NCBI RefSeq assembly: GCF_913777145.1
Contig: NZ_CAJYPS010000023.1
Coordinates: forward strand, 1 to 64,000
Source of the DNA: an uncultured Roseateles sp.
GTDB lineage: Bacteria; Pseudomonadota; Gammaproteobacteria; Burkholderiales; Burkholderiaceae_C
Length of the DNA: 64,000 nucleotides
Direction of reading: 5' to 3'
The notes under the pieces: generated by a model
What the model was told of the DNA's origin: nothing
The model's database searches: none
Seen by the model: the letters and a program-made list of their open reading frames with translations, nothing else
Shown here: piece by piece, positions 47,078-56,721 of the stretch
Layout: every line of letters begins with the position of its first letter
Numbering within the stretch: position 1 is the first letter of the stretch
Position numbers and translations under genes: made by a program

Positions 47078-47721
47078 AGCTGCTGCTCGATTTCCTGCCC
47101 CTGGTCCTGTTCTTCGCCGTCTTCAAGTTCGCGGACGGCTCGCCCGAGGCGGCTGCCGCGTTCGCGAGCCAGCACCTGGGCTTCCTGGTGTCGGGCGGCG
47201 TGGTCGGCGCCAAGGAGGCGCCGGTGCTGCTGGCCACGCTGGTGATGATGGTCGCCACGCTGGCCCAGGCCGCGATCCAGAAGCTGCGCGGGCAAAAGAT
47301 AGACCTGATGCTGTGGATCAGCCTGGGCCTGGTCGTGGTGCTGGGCGGGGCCACCATCTGGTTCCACAACGAGACCTTCATCAAGTGGAAGCCCTCGGTG
47401 CTGTACTGGGCCATGGGCCTGAGCTTCTGGGTCTCGCAGGCGCTGTTCGGCAAGAACCTGCTCAAGCGCATGCTGGGGGCCGAGCTGCAACTGGACGACG
47501 CCATCTGGGCGCGCCTGAACCTGGCCTGGGTGCTGTTCTTCACCGCGCTGGGCCTGCTCAACCTCTACGTGGCCTACAGCTTCTCCACCTCGGCCTGGGC
47601 CAACTTCAAGGTGTTCGGCGTGACCGGCCTGATCCTGGTGTTCACGCTGGCCCAGGGCCTCTACCTGAGCCGCCATCTGCCGCAGGACACGGCCGCCAAC
47701 GACGCGGAGCCCAAGCCATGA
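47074..47721 (+). CDS. yciB: Inner-membrane septation protein A (YciB/IspZ family)
   Basis: This 215-aa membrane protein has about five or six helices. Family landmarks are [18 protein letters not shown] at the start, [19 protein letters not shown] in the middle and [24 protein letters not shown] near the end. YciB proteins are linked to envelope integrity and septum formation. It overlaps msrB and bolA by 4 nt each (ATGA), so the three are co-translated. The C-terminus is longer and more polar than in E. coli. Confidence 0.95.
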   Translation: MKLLLDFLPLVLFFAVFKFADGSPEAAAAFASQHLGFLVSGGVVGAKEAPVLLATLVMMVATLAQAAIQKLRGQKIDLMLWISLGLVVVLGGATIWFHNETFIKWKPSVLYWAMGLSFWVSQALFGKNLLKRMLGAELQLDDAIWARLNLAWVLFFTALGLLNLYVAYSFSTSAWANFKVFGVTGLILVFTLAQGLYLSRHLPQDTAANDAEPKP

Positions 47722-47981
47722 GCATCGCCGCCGAGATCGAGGCCCGCCTGCAGGCCGAGTTCGCGCCCACCGCGCTGACGCTGCGCGACGACAGCGCCCA
47801 TCACGCCGGCCATGCCGGTGCGCGCGAGGGCGGGCACTTTCACGTAACCGTCGTCAGCGCCCGCTTTACCGGCCTGCAGCGGCTGGCCCGCCATAGGCTC
47901 GTTTATCATTGTTTGTCGGACCTGATGCAGCGCGGCATCCACGCCTTGGCGATTGACGCGCGAGCCCCGGGAGAACCCTGA
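47718..47981 (+). CDS. BolA family protein
   Basis: This 87-aa protein has the BolA/IbaG fold: IEARLQAEFAPTALTLRDDS, then HFHVTVVSARFTGLQRLARHRLVYHCL and the ending IHALAIDARAPGE. Family members partner monothiol glutaredoxins and handle Fe-S clusters, or act as stress regulators. The conserved histidine of the HFHV segment is a likely cluster ligand. It overlaps yciB by 4 nt and is followed by a strong terminator. Confidence 0.92.
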   Translation: MSIAAEIEARLQAEFAPTALTLRDDSAHHAGHAGAREGGHFHVTVVSARFTGLQRLARHRLVYHCLSDLMQRGIHALAIDARAPGEP

Positions 47982-48005
47982 TCGGGCCGGCAGCGTTCTC
48001 TCACG

Positions 48006-48031
48006 CGCGCCCTTTGCGGCGCGATTTTTTT
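48006..48031 (+). terminator. Intrinsic terminator after bolA
   Basis: A 6-bp GC stem (48006-48011 with 48018-48023) is followed by A and seven T residues (48025-48031). It ends the msrB-yciB-bolA transcript. The ppiC start codon is only 24 bp further on. Confidence 0.85.
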
Positions 48032-48054
48032 AGCCTGAATCACTCCAAGTCACC

Positions 48055-48846
48055 ATGAAGAAGCTTGCGCTCGCCGCCGCCATTGCGGCCATCGTCCCGG
48101 CCGCTGCTCTGGCCCAGAACGTTGCCACCGTCAACGGCAAGGCGGTGCCCAAGGCCCGCGTCGAGACCCTGATCCAGCAGGTCACCAAGAGCGGCCAGCA
48201 GGCCCGCACCCCCGAGCTGGAAGCCCAGGTGAAGGACGAGGTCGTGCGCCGCGAGATCTTCATCCAGGAAGCCGAGAAGCGCGGCATCCCGCAGACCGCC
48301 GACTACAAGGCCCAGATGGACCTGGCCAAGCAGATGCTGCTGATCCGCGGCCTGATGGAAGACTTCCGCGCCAAGAACCCGGTGTCCGACGCCGATGCCC
48401 AGGCCGAGTACGACAAGTTCAAGGCCGCCAACAGCGGCAGCGAATACCGCGCCCGCCACATCCTGGTCGAGAAGGAAGAAGACGCCAAGGCGCTGATCGC
48501 CCAGATCAAGGCCGGCGCCAGCTTCGAGGAGCTGGCCAAGAAGAACTCCAAGGACACCGGCTCCGCCCAGAACGGTGGCGACCTGGACTTCGCCAACCCC
48601 AACAACTTCGTGCCCGAGTTCAGCAAGGCCATGGTCGAGCTGAAGAAGGGTGAGATGACCCAGGAGCCGGTGAAGAGCCAGTTCGGCTGGCACATCATCA
48701 AGCTGGAAGACATCCGCCCCGCGACCTTCCCGGCCTTCGACGACGTCAAGGCCCAGATCAAGCAGCGCATCGAGCAGCAGAAGATGGCCGAGTTCCAGCA
48801 AGGCCTGATCGAGAAGGCCAAGACGGACTACAAGTTCTCTAAATAA
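48055..48846 (+). CDS. Periplasmic parvulin-type peptidyl-prolyl isomerase (PpiC/PrsA-like)
   Basis: This 263-aa protein has a signal peptide (MKKLALAAAIAAIVPAAALA, cleavage before QN) and an N-terminal SurA-like helical region (about 22-125). A parvulin domain (about 128-225) follows, with RARHILVEKEEDAKALI, NGGDLDFANPNNFVPEF and SQFGWHIIKLEDIRP. The C-terminal tail is helical and basic. It assists folding of exported proteins. The ATG at 48055 has no clear Shine-Dalgarno and sits just after a terminator, so its promoter must overlap the terminator or lie within bolA. Confidence 0.93.
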   Translation: MKKLALAAAIAAIVPAAALAQNVATVNGKAVPKARVETLIQQVTKSGQQARTPELEAQVKDEVVRREIFIQEAEKRGIPQTADYKAQMDLAKQMLLIRGLMEDFRAKNPVSDADAQAEYDKFKAANSGSEYRARHILVEKEEDAKALIAQIKAGASFEELAKKNSKDTGSAQNGGDLDFANPNNFVPEFSKAMVELKKGEMTQEPVKSQFGWHIIKLEDIRPATFPAFDDVKAQIKQRIEQQKMAEFQQGLIEKAKTDYKFSK

Positions 48847-48899
48847 GGCCCAATAAACCCACCCCCTACTCGCTTCGCGAGCCCCCTCAAGGGGGCACT

Positions 48900-48944
48900 C
48901 TCGGCTGACCGGCCAAGCCGGATCAGCGAGAGTCGCTGGAGGGG
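48900..48944 (+). repeat. Intergenic direct repeat, copy 1
   Basis: This 45-bp unit is repeated at 49046-49090 with a single mismatch. It contains an imperfect inverted repeat (48897-48933). A perfect 6-bp hairpin (48881-48886 with 48891-48896, TCAA loop) lies just before this copy. Similarity fades over a further 25 bp after each copy. It resembles the GC-rich intergenic repeats common in Burkholderiales genomes. Confidence 0.8.
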
Positions 48945-48977
48945 CGGTGACTGCCTGCGGCAGCACCTGGTCAACTC

Positions 48978-49016
48978 AAGCCCGTTGTTCGCAAGGACAG
49001 TGGGCTTTGTCGTTTG
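48978..49016 (+). terminator. Possible terminator after ppiC
   Basis: A 6-bp stem (48978-48983 with 49002-49007, 18-nt loop) is followed by TTGTCGTTTG. It lies between the two direct repeats and is the first T-rich hairpin downstream of ppiC. The stem is short, so this is tentative. Confidence 0.4.
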
Positions 49017-49045
49017 TGCGGCACTGGGCAGGCGCCGAGACGCAG

Positions 49046-49090
49046 CTCGGCTGACCGGCTAAGCCGGATCAGCGAGAGTCGCTGGAGGGG
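49046..49090 (+). repeat. Intergenic direct repeat, copy 2
   Basis: This is the second 45-bp copy of the unit at 48900-48944, differing at one position near its centre and starting 146 bp downstream of the first. Together the copies occupy most of the 311-bp gene-free stretch between ppiC and the ABC ATPase gene, which holds no ORF I can support. Confidence 0.8.
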
Positions 49091-49120
49091 TAGCGACGAC
49101 CCTCGGTAGCGCCTGATAAG

Positions 49121-49154
49121 ACAACGCCTGCAAGCCTTGGTTTGCAGGCGTTGT
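49121..49154. terminator. Bidirectional terminator downstream of the YbbA-like gene
   Basis: A perfect 13-bp stem (49121-49133 with 49142-49154) has an 8-nt loop. It lies 3 bp past the stop of the minus-strand ATPase gene. T-rich sequence is present on both sides (GTTTA on plus, CTTATC on minus), so it can serve both directions. Confidence 0.8.
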
Positions 49155-49157
49155 TGT

Positions 49158-49829
49158 TTATGCCGCCAGGCGACCCGCCTCGATGCGCAGCTGGCGGTCG
49201 CAGCGGGCGGCGATCTCGCGGTCGTGGGTGACCAGCACCAGCGTCGTGCCGGCCTCGCGATTGAGCTCGAACATCAGCTCCATCACGGCGGCGCCGGTGG
49301 CGAAGTCCAGGCTGCCGGTGGGCTCGTCGGCCAGCAGCAGCGCGGGCCGCTGCACGAAGGCGCGCGCCAGCGCGACGCGCTGCTGCTCGCCACCCGACAG
49401 CACGCGCGGGTAATGGGCCAGCCGCGCGCCCAGGCCCACACGCTCCAGCATCGCGCGCGCCTGCGCTCGGGCCTCGCGCTCGCCGCGCAGCTCCAGCGGC
49501 AGCATCACGTTCTCCAGCGCCGTCAGGTTGGGCAGCAGCTGGAAGTTCTGGAACACGAAGCCCAGTTCGCGAGCGCGCAGCGCGGCGCGTTCATCCTCGT
49601 CCAGCGCGAACAAGTCCTGACCCCGCAGCCGCACGGCGCCGGCGCTGGGCACGTCCAGCCCGGCCAGGATGGCCAGCAGCGTGCTCTTGCCCGAACCCGA
49701 CGCGCCGACGATGGCCACCGACTCCCGGTGCGCCAGATCGAAACTGATGTCGTGGAGAATCGTCAGCTCGCCGGTCGCGTCCTGGACGCGCCGGGTGATG
49801 TGATCAACGTGAACAAGGACTTCGGGCAT
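49158..49829 (-). CDS. ybbA: ABC transporter ATP-binding protein (YbbA/LolD-like)
   Basis: This 223-aa ATPase of the MacB/LolD/YbbA group has Walker A GASGSGKST, the Q-loop FVFQNFQLLPNLTALENVMLP, signature LSGGEQQRVALARA and Walker B LLLADEPTGSLD. The start MPEVLVHVDHI at ATG 49829 shares the CATG tetranucleotide with the tesA start on the other strand; the longer frame is shadow. Divergent ybbA-tesA is the E. coli arrangement, but there a permease gene (ybbP) follows ybbA. Here a terminator and repeats follow, so the permease is missing from this locus. Confidence 0.92.
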   Translation of the reverse strand: MPEVLVHVDHITRRVQDATGELTILHDISFDLAHRESVAIVGASGSGKSTLLAILAGLDVPSAGAVRLRGQDLFALDEDERAALRARELGFVFQNFQLLPNLTALENVMLPLELRGEREARAQARAMLERVGLGARLAHYPRVLSGGEQQRVALARAFVQRPALLLADEPTGSLDFATGAAVMELMFELNREAGTTLVLVTHDREIAARCDRQLRIEAGRLAA

Positions 49830-50487
49830 GTCGGGACTGCGGCGTCGAACCTGGGTGGCGCACTGTAGCCTGGGGGCGCTGGCCCTCGCGCTTTGCGGGC
49901 ATGCCACGGCACAGGCCCAGGCAACACCTGGCACGCCTGCGGTGCTGGTGGTGGGCGACAGCCTGTCGGCCGAATACGGTCTCGCCGCCGGCCAGGGCTG
50001 GGTGGCGTTGCTGCAGGCCCGGCTGGCCCGGCACAAGCCGGCCTACCGCGTGGTGAATGCCAGCATCAGCGGCGACACCACGGCCGGCGGCCGTGCGCGT
50101 CTTCCGACGGCGCTCAAGCAGCACCAGCCCGCGGTCGTGATCCTGGAGCTGGGCGGCAACGACGCGCTGCGAGGCCTGCCGCTGGCCAGCACCCGTGACA
50201 ACCTGCTGGCCATGGCGCGCCAGGCCCAGGCCGCCGGCGCCAAGGTGCTGGTGGTCGGCATGCAGGTGCCGCCCAACTACGGCAGCCGCTATGCCAGTGA
50301 CTTCGCCAAGCTGTTCGGCGAGGTGGCCCAGGAGGCCAAGACGGCACTCGTGCCCTTTTTGCTGAAGGGCGTGGCGGACCGCCCCGATGCGGCCGACTGG
50401 TTCCAGCCGGACCGCATCCATCCGCTGGCCAAGGCCCATCCGCTGATGCTGGAACAGGTCTGGCCGGCGCTGCGACCGCTGCTCTGA
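49828..50487 (+). CDS. tesA: Periplasmic arylesterase/lysophospholipase TesA (SGNH hydrolase)
   Basis: This 219-aa GDSL/SGNH hydrolase has a signal peptide (basic LRRRT, then LGALALALCGHATAQAQA). Block I VVGDSLSAEYGL holds the nucleophile Ser, block III ELGGNDALRGLP the oxyanion Gly and Asn, and block V DRIHPLAKAH the catalytic Asp and His. It acts on acyl-CoAs, lysophospholipids or esters in the periplasm. It diverges from ybbA with overlapping start codons and converges on the DUF6600 gene with 10 bp between stops. Confidence 0.94.
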   Translation: MSGLRRRTWVAHCSLGALALALCGHATAQAQATPGTPAVLVVGDSLSAEYGLAAGQGWVALLQARLARHKPAYRVVNASISGDTTAGGRARLPTALKQHQPAVVILELGGNDALRGLPLASTRDNLLAMARQAQAAGAKVLVVGMQVPPNYGSRYASDFAKLFGEVAQEAKTALVPFLLKGVADRPDAADWFQPDRIHPLAKAHPLMLEQVWPALRPLL

Positions 50488-50497
50488 GCCGGCGCGC

Positions 50498-52417
50498 TCA
50501 GCGCTCCACCTCGCGGTCACGCTGGGGCCTTCCCGGCCCCGCCTCGGGTCGGCCGCGCGGCGGGCCCTCGGCGCGTGGCGGCTGCACCGCCGGCGCGGGT
50601 CGCACGGCCTCGGGCGGGCGGGCCTGGGGCTGCTCGGCCGGCCGCGGACGCGGCAGCTCGAACTGCGGGCGCTGCGGTTGCGGCTGGAACTGCGGTTGAG
50701 GCTGTGGCGGCTGAGCGGCCGGCGCCGGCTGAGCCATCTCGGGCCTGGGCAGGTCGCGGCGATCATCACGGCGGTCACGCCAGTCCCGGCGCTCATCACG
50801 CCCCTCGTCCGAGCGATCCGGGCGCCGCCAGCCCGGCGCGGGTCGGAGCTGTTCGGCGGGCTGCTGGGGCATGGCCACCGGCGGCACCGCGACGGCGGCC
50901 GGCACCTGCGGCTGGTGCGACGGCGGGGTCTGAACCGGCTGGGGCTGGGGCTGCGCCTGCACCGGCGGCCCACGCCGAGGCCCGTCCGGGCCGTCCTGAC
51001 GGCCACCCCAGTCACCGGGCCGGCCATTGCCACGCGGCGGCTCACCGTCCGCTCCCCGGCCCGGTCGCGGCGGCATCGCCGCCGGCTGGCCGGGCTGGGC
51101 GGGCGGCGCAATCTCGCCGCGCACCGGCAGGCCGGGCGCCGGGCGACCCCAGCCCTCGTCACGCCCCGGGCGCGGCGGGCGCACCACCGGTGCGGGCGGG
51201 CCGCCCACCGGCAGCGTGCTGACCACGTCACGGTAGCGGTGCGGCCGCTGCACGGTGACCGGGTCGCGCAGATCGCGCGGGTCGTTCAGGCGAGCGATAT
51301 AGCCGGGGCTATGGCGGTAGACCGGCACGAACACCTCGCGCGGGGCCAGCGGGTACCAGCCCATGCGTGGCGGCGGGGGCCGCTGGCCTATCGTGATGTT
51401 GACGCTGACCGCCGGCGGCCCGCCCACCCAGCCCACCAGGGCCGGCGCATAGACCGGACGCCGCACATAGGGGCCGGGCGCCCAGCACCAGCGGCCGCGC
51501 CACTGCACCCAGCGGCCGTAGTGGAAGGGGGCGAAGCCCCAGGGCGCGTCATCCACCCAGGTCCAGCCCCAGACCCGCGACCAGGTCCAGCGGCCATAGC
51601 GGTAGGGCGCCCAGCCCACCACCACGGTGCTGGGCACCCACAGCGGACCGTAGTCGCTGGCGGATTCCCAGCGGCCGTAGCGGTCAAGGTCCTCGGCGCC
51701 GGTCATCTCGGGCGACACATAGCTCACCGAAGGCCCATCGCCATCCAGACGGCTCTCGGCCTGCACCCAGTCGCCGAAGGCGTCGCTGTAGAGCCGCGAG
51801 CGCTCGGCGCGCGGGCCGCCGGGCCACCAGAACTCGACCTGCTCGCCATCGCTCAGCCACACCGGCTGGGCCTCCTGCGAGCGCTCCCACTCGAAGCGCA
51901 GGCGGCCATGCCACACATAGGCCTTGCTGCCGCGGTCCAGCTGCTCCACGCGGTACAGACCCTCGCGCTCCGGCCGGGCATCGCCCTCGCGGGTATGGAC
52001 CCGCGTCTGCGCCGCCACCTCGGCCGAGCGCAGGCGCAGCGCGACATCGCCACGATCCAGCTGCAGCTGCAGGTGCTCGTCGTCCAGCTGGCTGAGCTCC
52101 AGATCGGCGCGCTCGTCCAGCCACAGCGTGGTGGAGCCCACGCGCAGGCTCACGCGGGCGCGCTCGTCGGTGCGCAGGCGGTCGCCCTCGCCCACCGTCT
52201 GGTTGCGCGCCAGTTGCACCCATTCGCGCGTGTCCTGGTCGAACAGCCAGGCGTCGCCCACCACCGACACCACGCGGGCCGCCCGCCCCGGCGGGTCGCG
52301 GTCCGGCTCGGCGCTGGCGCTCTTGGCGGCAGGGCCGGCGCACAACAGCAGCGCCAGCGCCAGCAGGCGCCAGCGGCCGCGGGTCAGCAGCAGTTTCTTG
52401 TCGGACGGGGTGTTCAT
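50498..52417 (-). CDS. DUF6600 domain secreted protein, Pro/Arg/Gln-rich
   Basis: Counted from MNTPSDKKLLL (ATG 52417) the protein is 639 aa. It has a signal peptide (LLALALLLCAGPAAKSASA) and a FecR-like beta domain (about 45-190). A DUF6600 region (about 225-340) repeats Tyr-Gly-x-Trp units such as DYGPLWVPSTVVVGWAPYRYGRW and HYGRWVQWRGRWCWAPGPY. A disordered tail of about 270 residues is rich in Pro, Arg and Gln. Function is unknown; surface or periplasmic matrix roles are possible. The longer upstream frame is rejected because it puts residues before the signal peptide. Confidence 0.82.
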   Translation of the reverse strand: MNTPSDKKLLLTRGRWRLLALALLLCAGPAAKSASAEPDRDPPGRAARVVSVVGDAWLFDQDTREWVQLARNQTVGEGDRLRTDERARVSLRVGSTTLWLDERADLELSQLDDEHLQLQLDRGDVALRLRSAEVAAQTRVHTREGDARPEREGLYRVEQLDRGSKAYVWHGRLRFEWERSQEAQPVWLSDGEQVEFWWPGGPRAERSRLYSDAFGDWVQAESRLDGDGPSVSYVSPEMTGAEDLDRYGRWESASDYGPLWVPSTVVVGWAPYRYGRWTWSRVWGWTWVDDAPWGFAPFHYGRWVQWRGRWCWAPGPYVRRPVYAPALVGWVGGPPAVSVNITIGQRPPPPRMGWYPLAPREVFVPVYRHSPGYIARLNDPRDLRDPVTVQRPHRYRDVVSTLPVGGPPAPVVRPPRPGRDEGWGRPAPGLPVRGEIAPPAQPGQPAAMPPRPGRGADGEPPRGNGRPGDWGGRQDGPDGPRRGPPVQAQPQPQPVQTPPSHQPQVPAAVAVPPVAMPQQPAEQLRPAPGWRRPDRSDEGRDERRDWRDRRDDRRDLPRPEMAQPAPAAQPPQPQPQFQPQPQRPQFELPRPRPAEQPQARPPEAVRPAPAVQPPRAEGPPRGRPEAGPGRPQRDREVER

Positions 52418-52518
52418 ATCGCGGTCCTTTCCGCTCCAGCAACGCAGCCGGACGACCGGCGGTGCACCGCGCTTACAAAGCTTGCAACTCTTGCATCTCG
52501 ATGGGCCACCGGCGGCCC

Positions 52519-53055
52519 TCAGTCGTCCGCGTTCGGGTCCAGCTCGGGGAACAGCACCGAGGTGTAGCCGAAGCGGCTGAAGTCCCGCACCCGCATCGGG
52601 TAGAGCACGCCGTCCAGGTGGTCGCACTCGTGCTGCACCACGCGGGCATGAAAGCCCTCGGCGATGCGGTCTATGGCCTGCCCGTCGGCGTCCAGGCCCT
52701 GGTAGCGCAGGCGCTGATGGCGTGCCACCACGCCACGCAGGCCGGGGACGGAGAGGCAGCCCTCCCAGCCCTCCACCAGGCCGCCGTCCAGCACCTCGAT
52801 GACCGGGTTGATCAGCACCGTGGGCGGCACCGGCGGCGCGTCGGGGTAGCGCGGGTTCCTGTCATAGCCAAAGATCACCACGCGCAGGTCCACACCGATC
52901 TGAGGCGCGGCCAGGCCGGCGCCGTTGGCCGCCTTCATGGTGTCGAACATGTCGGCGATCAGGGTCTTGAGCTCGGGCGTGCCGAACTCGGTGACCGGCC
53001 GGGCGATGCGCAGCAGGCGGGCATCGCCCATCTTCAGAATCTCGTGAACCGCCAC
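52519..53055 (-). CDS. def: Peptide deformylase
   Basis: This 178-aa metalloenzyme removes the formyl group from nascent proteins. The three motifs are intact: [10 protein letters not shown] (45-54), EGCLSVP with metal ligand C100, and QHECDHLDG (141-149) with H142, H146 and catalytic E143. It diverges from the metallo-beta-lactamase-fold gene over 48 bp. No fmt gene is adjacent, so this may be an additional def paralogue outside the usual def-fmt locus. Confidence 0.96.
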   Translation of the reverse strand: MAVHEILKMGDARLLRIARPVTEFGTPELKTLIADMFDTMKAANGAGLAAPQIGVDLRVVIFGYDRNPRYPDAPPVPPTVLINPVIEVLDGGLVEGWEGCLSVPGLRGVVARHQRLRYQGLDADGQAIDRIAEGFHARVVQHECDHLDGVLYPMRVRDFSRFGYTSVLFPELDPNADD

Positions 53056-53103
53056 GGCGGGCTCCTTGGGCTATCGTTCGGCACGATTCTAGAAATCCTT
53101 TCT

Positions 53104-54075
53104 ATGCCCCTGCCCGACTTCGTCCAAGACCTGGGTCATGGCGTCTACGCCGTGGACACCGGCTTCCAGCGCCCGCGCTTCGATGCGGCCTACCTCGTCA
53201 CGCAGGGCGGCAGCGCCGCCTTCATAGACACCGGTACCAACCATGCGGTGCCGCGCCTGCTGGCCGCGCTGGACGCGCTGGGCCTGGCGCGGGACGCGGT
53301 GGACTGGATCATTCCCACCCATGTGCACCTGGACCATGCGGGCGGCACCGGCCTGCTGCTGCAGCAGCTGCCGCAGGCCCGGGTGCTGGTGCATGCGCGC
53401 GGCCTGCGCCATCTGGTGGACCCCAAGGCGCTGTGGCTGGGCGCGCTGGCGGTCTACGGCGAGGCCGAGATGCTGCGCAGCTACGGCAAGCTGGTGGCGG
53501 TGCCGGCCGAACGCATCGAGGCCAGCACGGATGAGCAGGTGATCTCGCTGGCCGGCCGGCCGCTGCGGCTGATCGACGCGCCGGGCCATGCGCGCCATCA
53601 CCACGTGATCTGGGACGAGGCCAGCCGCGGCTGGTTCACCGGTGACAGCTTCGGCCTTTCTTACCGCGAGTTCGACACCGCCGCAGGCCCCTGGGTGCTG
53701 CCCACGACCACGCCGGTGCAGTTCGAACCCGAGGCGCTGAAGGCCACGATAGAGCGCATGCTGGGCCGCGAGCCGCTGCAGATGTACCTCACGCATTACG
53801 GCGCCATCGGTGGCTCGGTCGCTCAGCTGCGCCGCCATGGCGACGCGCTGCTGCTGCAGCTGGACGCGATGACCGCGCTGGCGCGCTCGCTGCAGCACGC
53901 GCCCGACCGCCACGAGCGGCTCAAGAGCGGGTTGCTGGACGGCTATCTGGCCGGTCTGGCAGAGCGCGGCTGGGCGGGCGACCCGGCCCAGGCCCGCGAA
54001 TGGCTGGCCATGGACGCCGAGCTGAACGCCCAGGGGCTGGAGGTCTGGCTGGACCGGCCCGCCAAGGCGGGCTGA
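53104..54075 (+). CDS. Metallo-beta-lactamase-fold hydrolase
   Basis: This 323-aa protein has the metal site THVHLDHAGG (72-81), further ligands H165-region (APGHARHHH) and the Asp of FTGDSFG, and a C-terminal helical domain ending LEVWLDRPAKAG. It resembles glyoxalase II-like or quorum-lactonase-like hydrolases; the substrate cannot be assigned. The frame is open to 52462 but that part is antisense to def, so ATG 53104 is taken. Its stop lies 3 bp from the ntrC stop (convergent). Confidence 0.88.
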   Translation: MPLPDFVQDLGHGVYAVDTGFQRPRFDAAYLVTQGGSAAFIDTGTNHAVPRLLAALDALGLARDAVDWIIPTHVHLDHAGGTGLLLQQLPQARVLVHARGLRHLVDPKALWLGALAVYGEAEMLRSYGKLVAVPAERIEASTDEQVISLAGRPLRLIDAPGHARHHHVIWDEASRGWFTGDSFGLSYREFDTAAGPWVLPTTTPVQFEPEALKATIERMLGREPLQMYLTHYGAIGGSVAQLRRHGDALLLQLDAMTALARSLQHAPDRHERLKSGLLDGYLAGLAERGWAGDPAQAREWLAMDAELNAQGLEVWLDRPAKAG

Positions 54076-54078
54076 GTC

Positions 54079-55566
<1,488 letters not shown>

Positions 55567-55600
55567 GCGGCTCCTCGACCGCACCCCTCGCTTCGTGGGC

Positions 55601-56701
55601 TCAGGGCAGCGGCAACGTGATTCGGAAATTCGTGAGGCCCGGTTCGCTCTCGCAATCGATCATGCCCTGGTGTTGCTGGGCGATCGTCTGCGCGAGCGTG
55701 AGGCCGAGTCCCGAGCCGCCATCCCGGCCGGATACCAGCGGGAAGAAGATGCGATCTCGGATCTCGGCCGGCACGCCGGGCCCGTTGTCCTCGACATGCA
55801 ATTCCAATGCCAAGCGCCAGCGCTGCTTGCCTATCGTGACCTGCCGGGCCACGCGCGTGCGCAGCGTGATCTGCGCATCGCCCGCCGCGATGCGGCCCAC
55901 CAGCGCCTGGGCGGCGTTCTGCACGATGTTGAGCAGCATCTGGATCAGCTGCTCACGGTCGCCACGGAAATCGGGCAGCGAGGTGTCGTAGTCGCGCAGT
56001 ATGACCAGGCCGCGCGGGTGCTCGATCAGCACCAGCGCCCTCACCCGCTCGCAGATCTCGTGGATGTTGACGTCGCCCACCACCTGGGCACGGCGGTGCG
56101 GCGCCAGCAGCCGGTCGACCAGGCTCTGCAGCCGGTCCACCTCGTGCACGATGACCTGGGTGTACTCGTTGAGCTCGGCGCCGCCCGGCATGGCCTGCAG
56201 CTCCATGGTGAGCAACTGGGCCGCGCCGCGTATGCCGCCCAGCGGGTTCTTGATCTCGTGGGCCAAGTTGCGGGTCAGCTCCTTGGTGGCCTGCACCTGG
56301 TCCAGGCTGCGCTCCTCGCGGTCCTGGCGGGCCTGCTGGGAGATCTCGATCAGCTCCACCATCACGCGGGCGGCACCGTCCTCGCCCGGTTCCAGCTGCG
56401 ACACGATCACATGGACCGGCAGGCCGTCGTCCTGCGTCCAGGCACGCCGCAGCAGCGCGTCGAAGCGGCTGCTGGAATACTGGTTGGCGGCCACGCCGGC
56501 CAGCGTGTCGACCAGGCGCTGGCGGTCCTCGAACCAATCCGGCAGCAGCGCCTTGTGCACGCTGCGCCGCGACAGGCGCATCACGCTCTCGAACTGCGCA
56601 TTGGCCAGCAGGCATTCGCCGCCGGCGCCGACCACCACCACCATGGTGGCGAGCTGATCCAGGCCGGCGAACTCGGCCGGCAGGGGTTGAAAGTCAGGCA
56701 T
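55601..56701 (-). CDS. ntrB: Nitrogen regulation sensor histidine kinase NtrB
   Basis: This 366-aa cytoplasmic kinase has an N-terminal PAS domain (about 10-120), the H-box NLAHEIKNPLGG with phospho-accepting H148, an N-box (LNIVQNAAQAL) and G boxes (VEDNGPGVP, GGSGLGLTL). It has no transmembrane segment. PII (glnB at 26.0 kb) switches it between kinase and phosphatase. It lies upstream of ntrC and downstream of a DUF4124 gene, in the order glnA-DUF4124-ntrB-ntrC. Confidence 0.96.
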   Translation of the reverse strand: MPDFQPLPAEFAGLDQLATMVVVVGAGGECLLANAQFESVMRLSRRSVHKALLPDWFEDRQRLVDTLAGVAANQYSSSRFDALLRRAWTQDDGLPVHVIVSQLEPGEDGAARVMVELIEISQQARQDREERSLDQVQATKELTRNLAHEIKNPLGGIRGAAQLLTMELQAMPGGAELNEYTQVIVHEVDRLQSLVDRLLAPHRRAQVVGDVNIHEICERVRALVLIEHPRGLVILRDYDTSLPDFRGDREQLIQMLLNIVQNAAQALVGRIAAGDAQITLRTRVARQVTIGKQRWRLALELHVEDNGPGVPAEIRDRIFFPLVSGRDGGSGLGLTLAQTIAQQHQGMIDCESEPGLTNFRITLPLP

Positions 56702-56721
56702 GAGGCGCTCCTGCGCCGGGC

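Noticed and set aside
48847-49157. Insertion sequence remnant or CRISPR in the repeat-rich gap
   Set aside because: Only two 45-bp direct repeats and hairpins are present; there is no transposase fragment, terminal repeat pair or regular spacer pattern.
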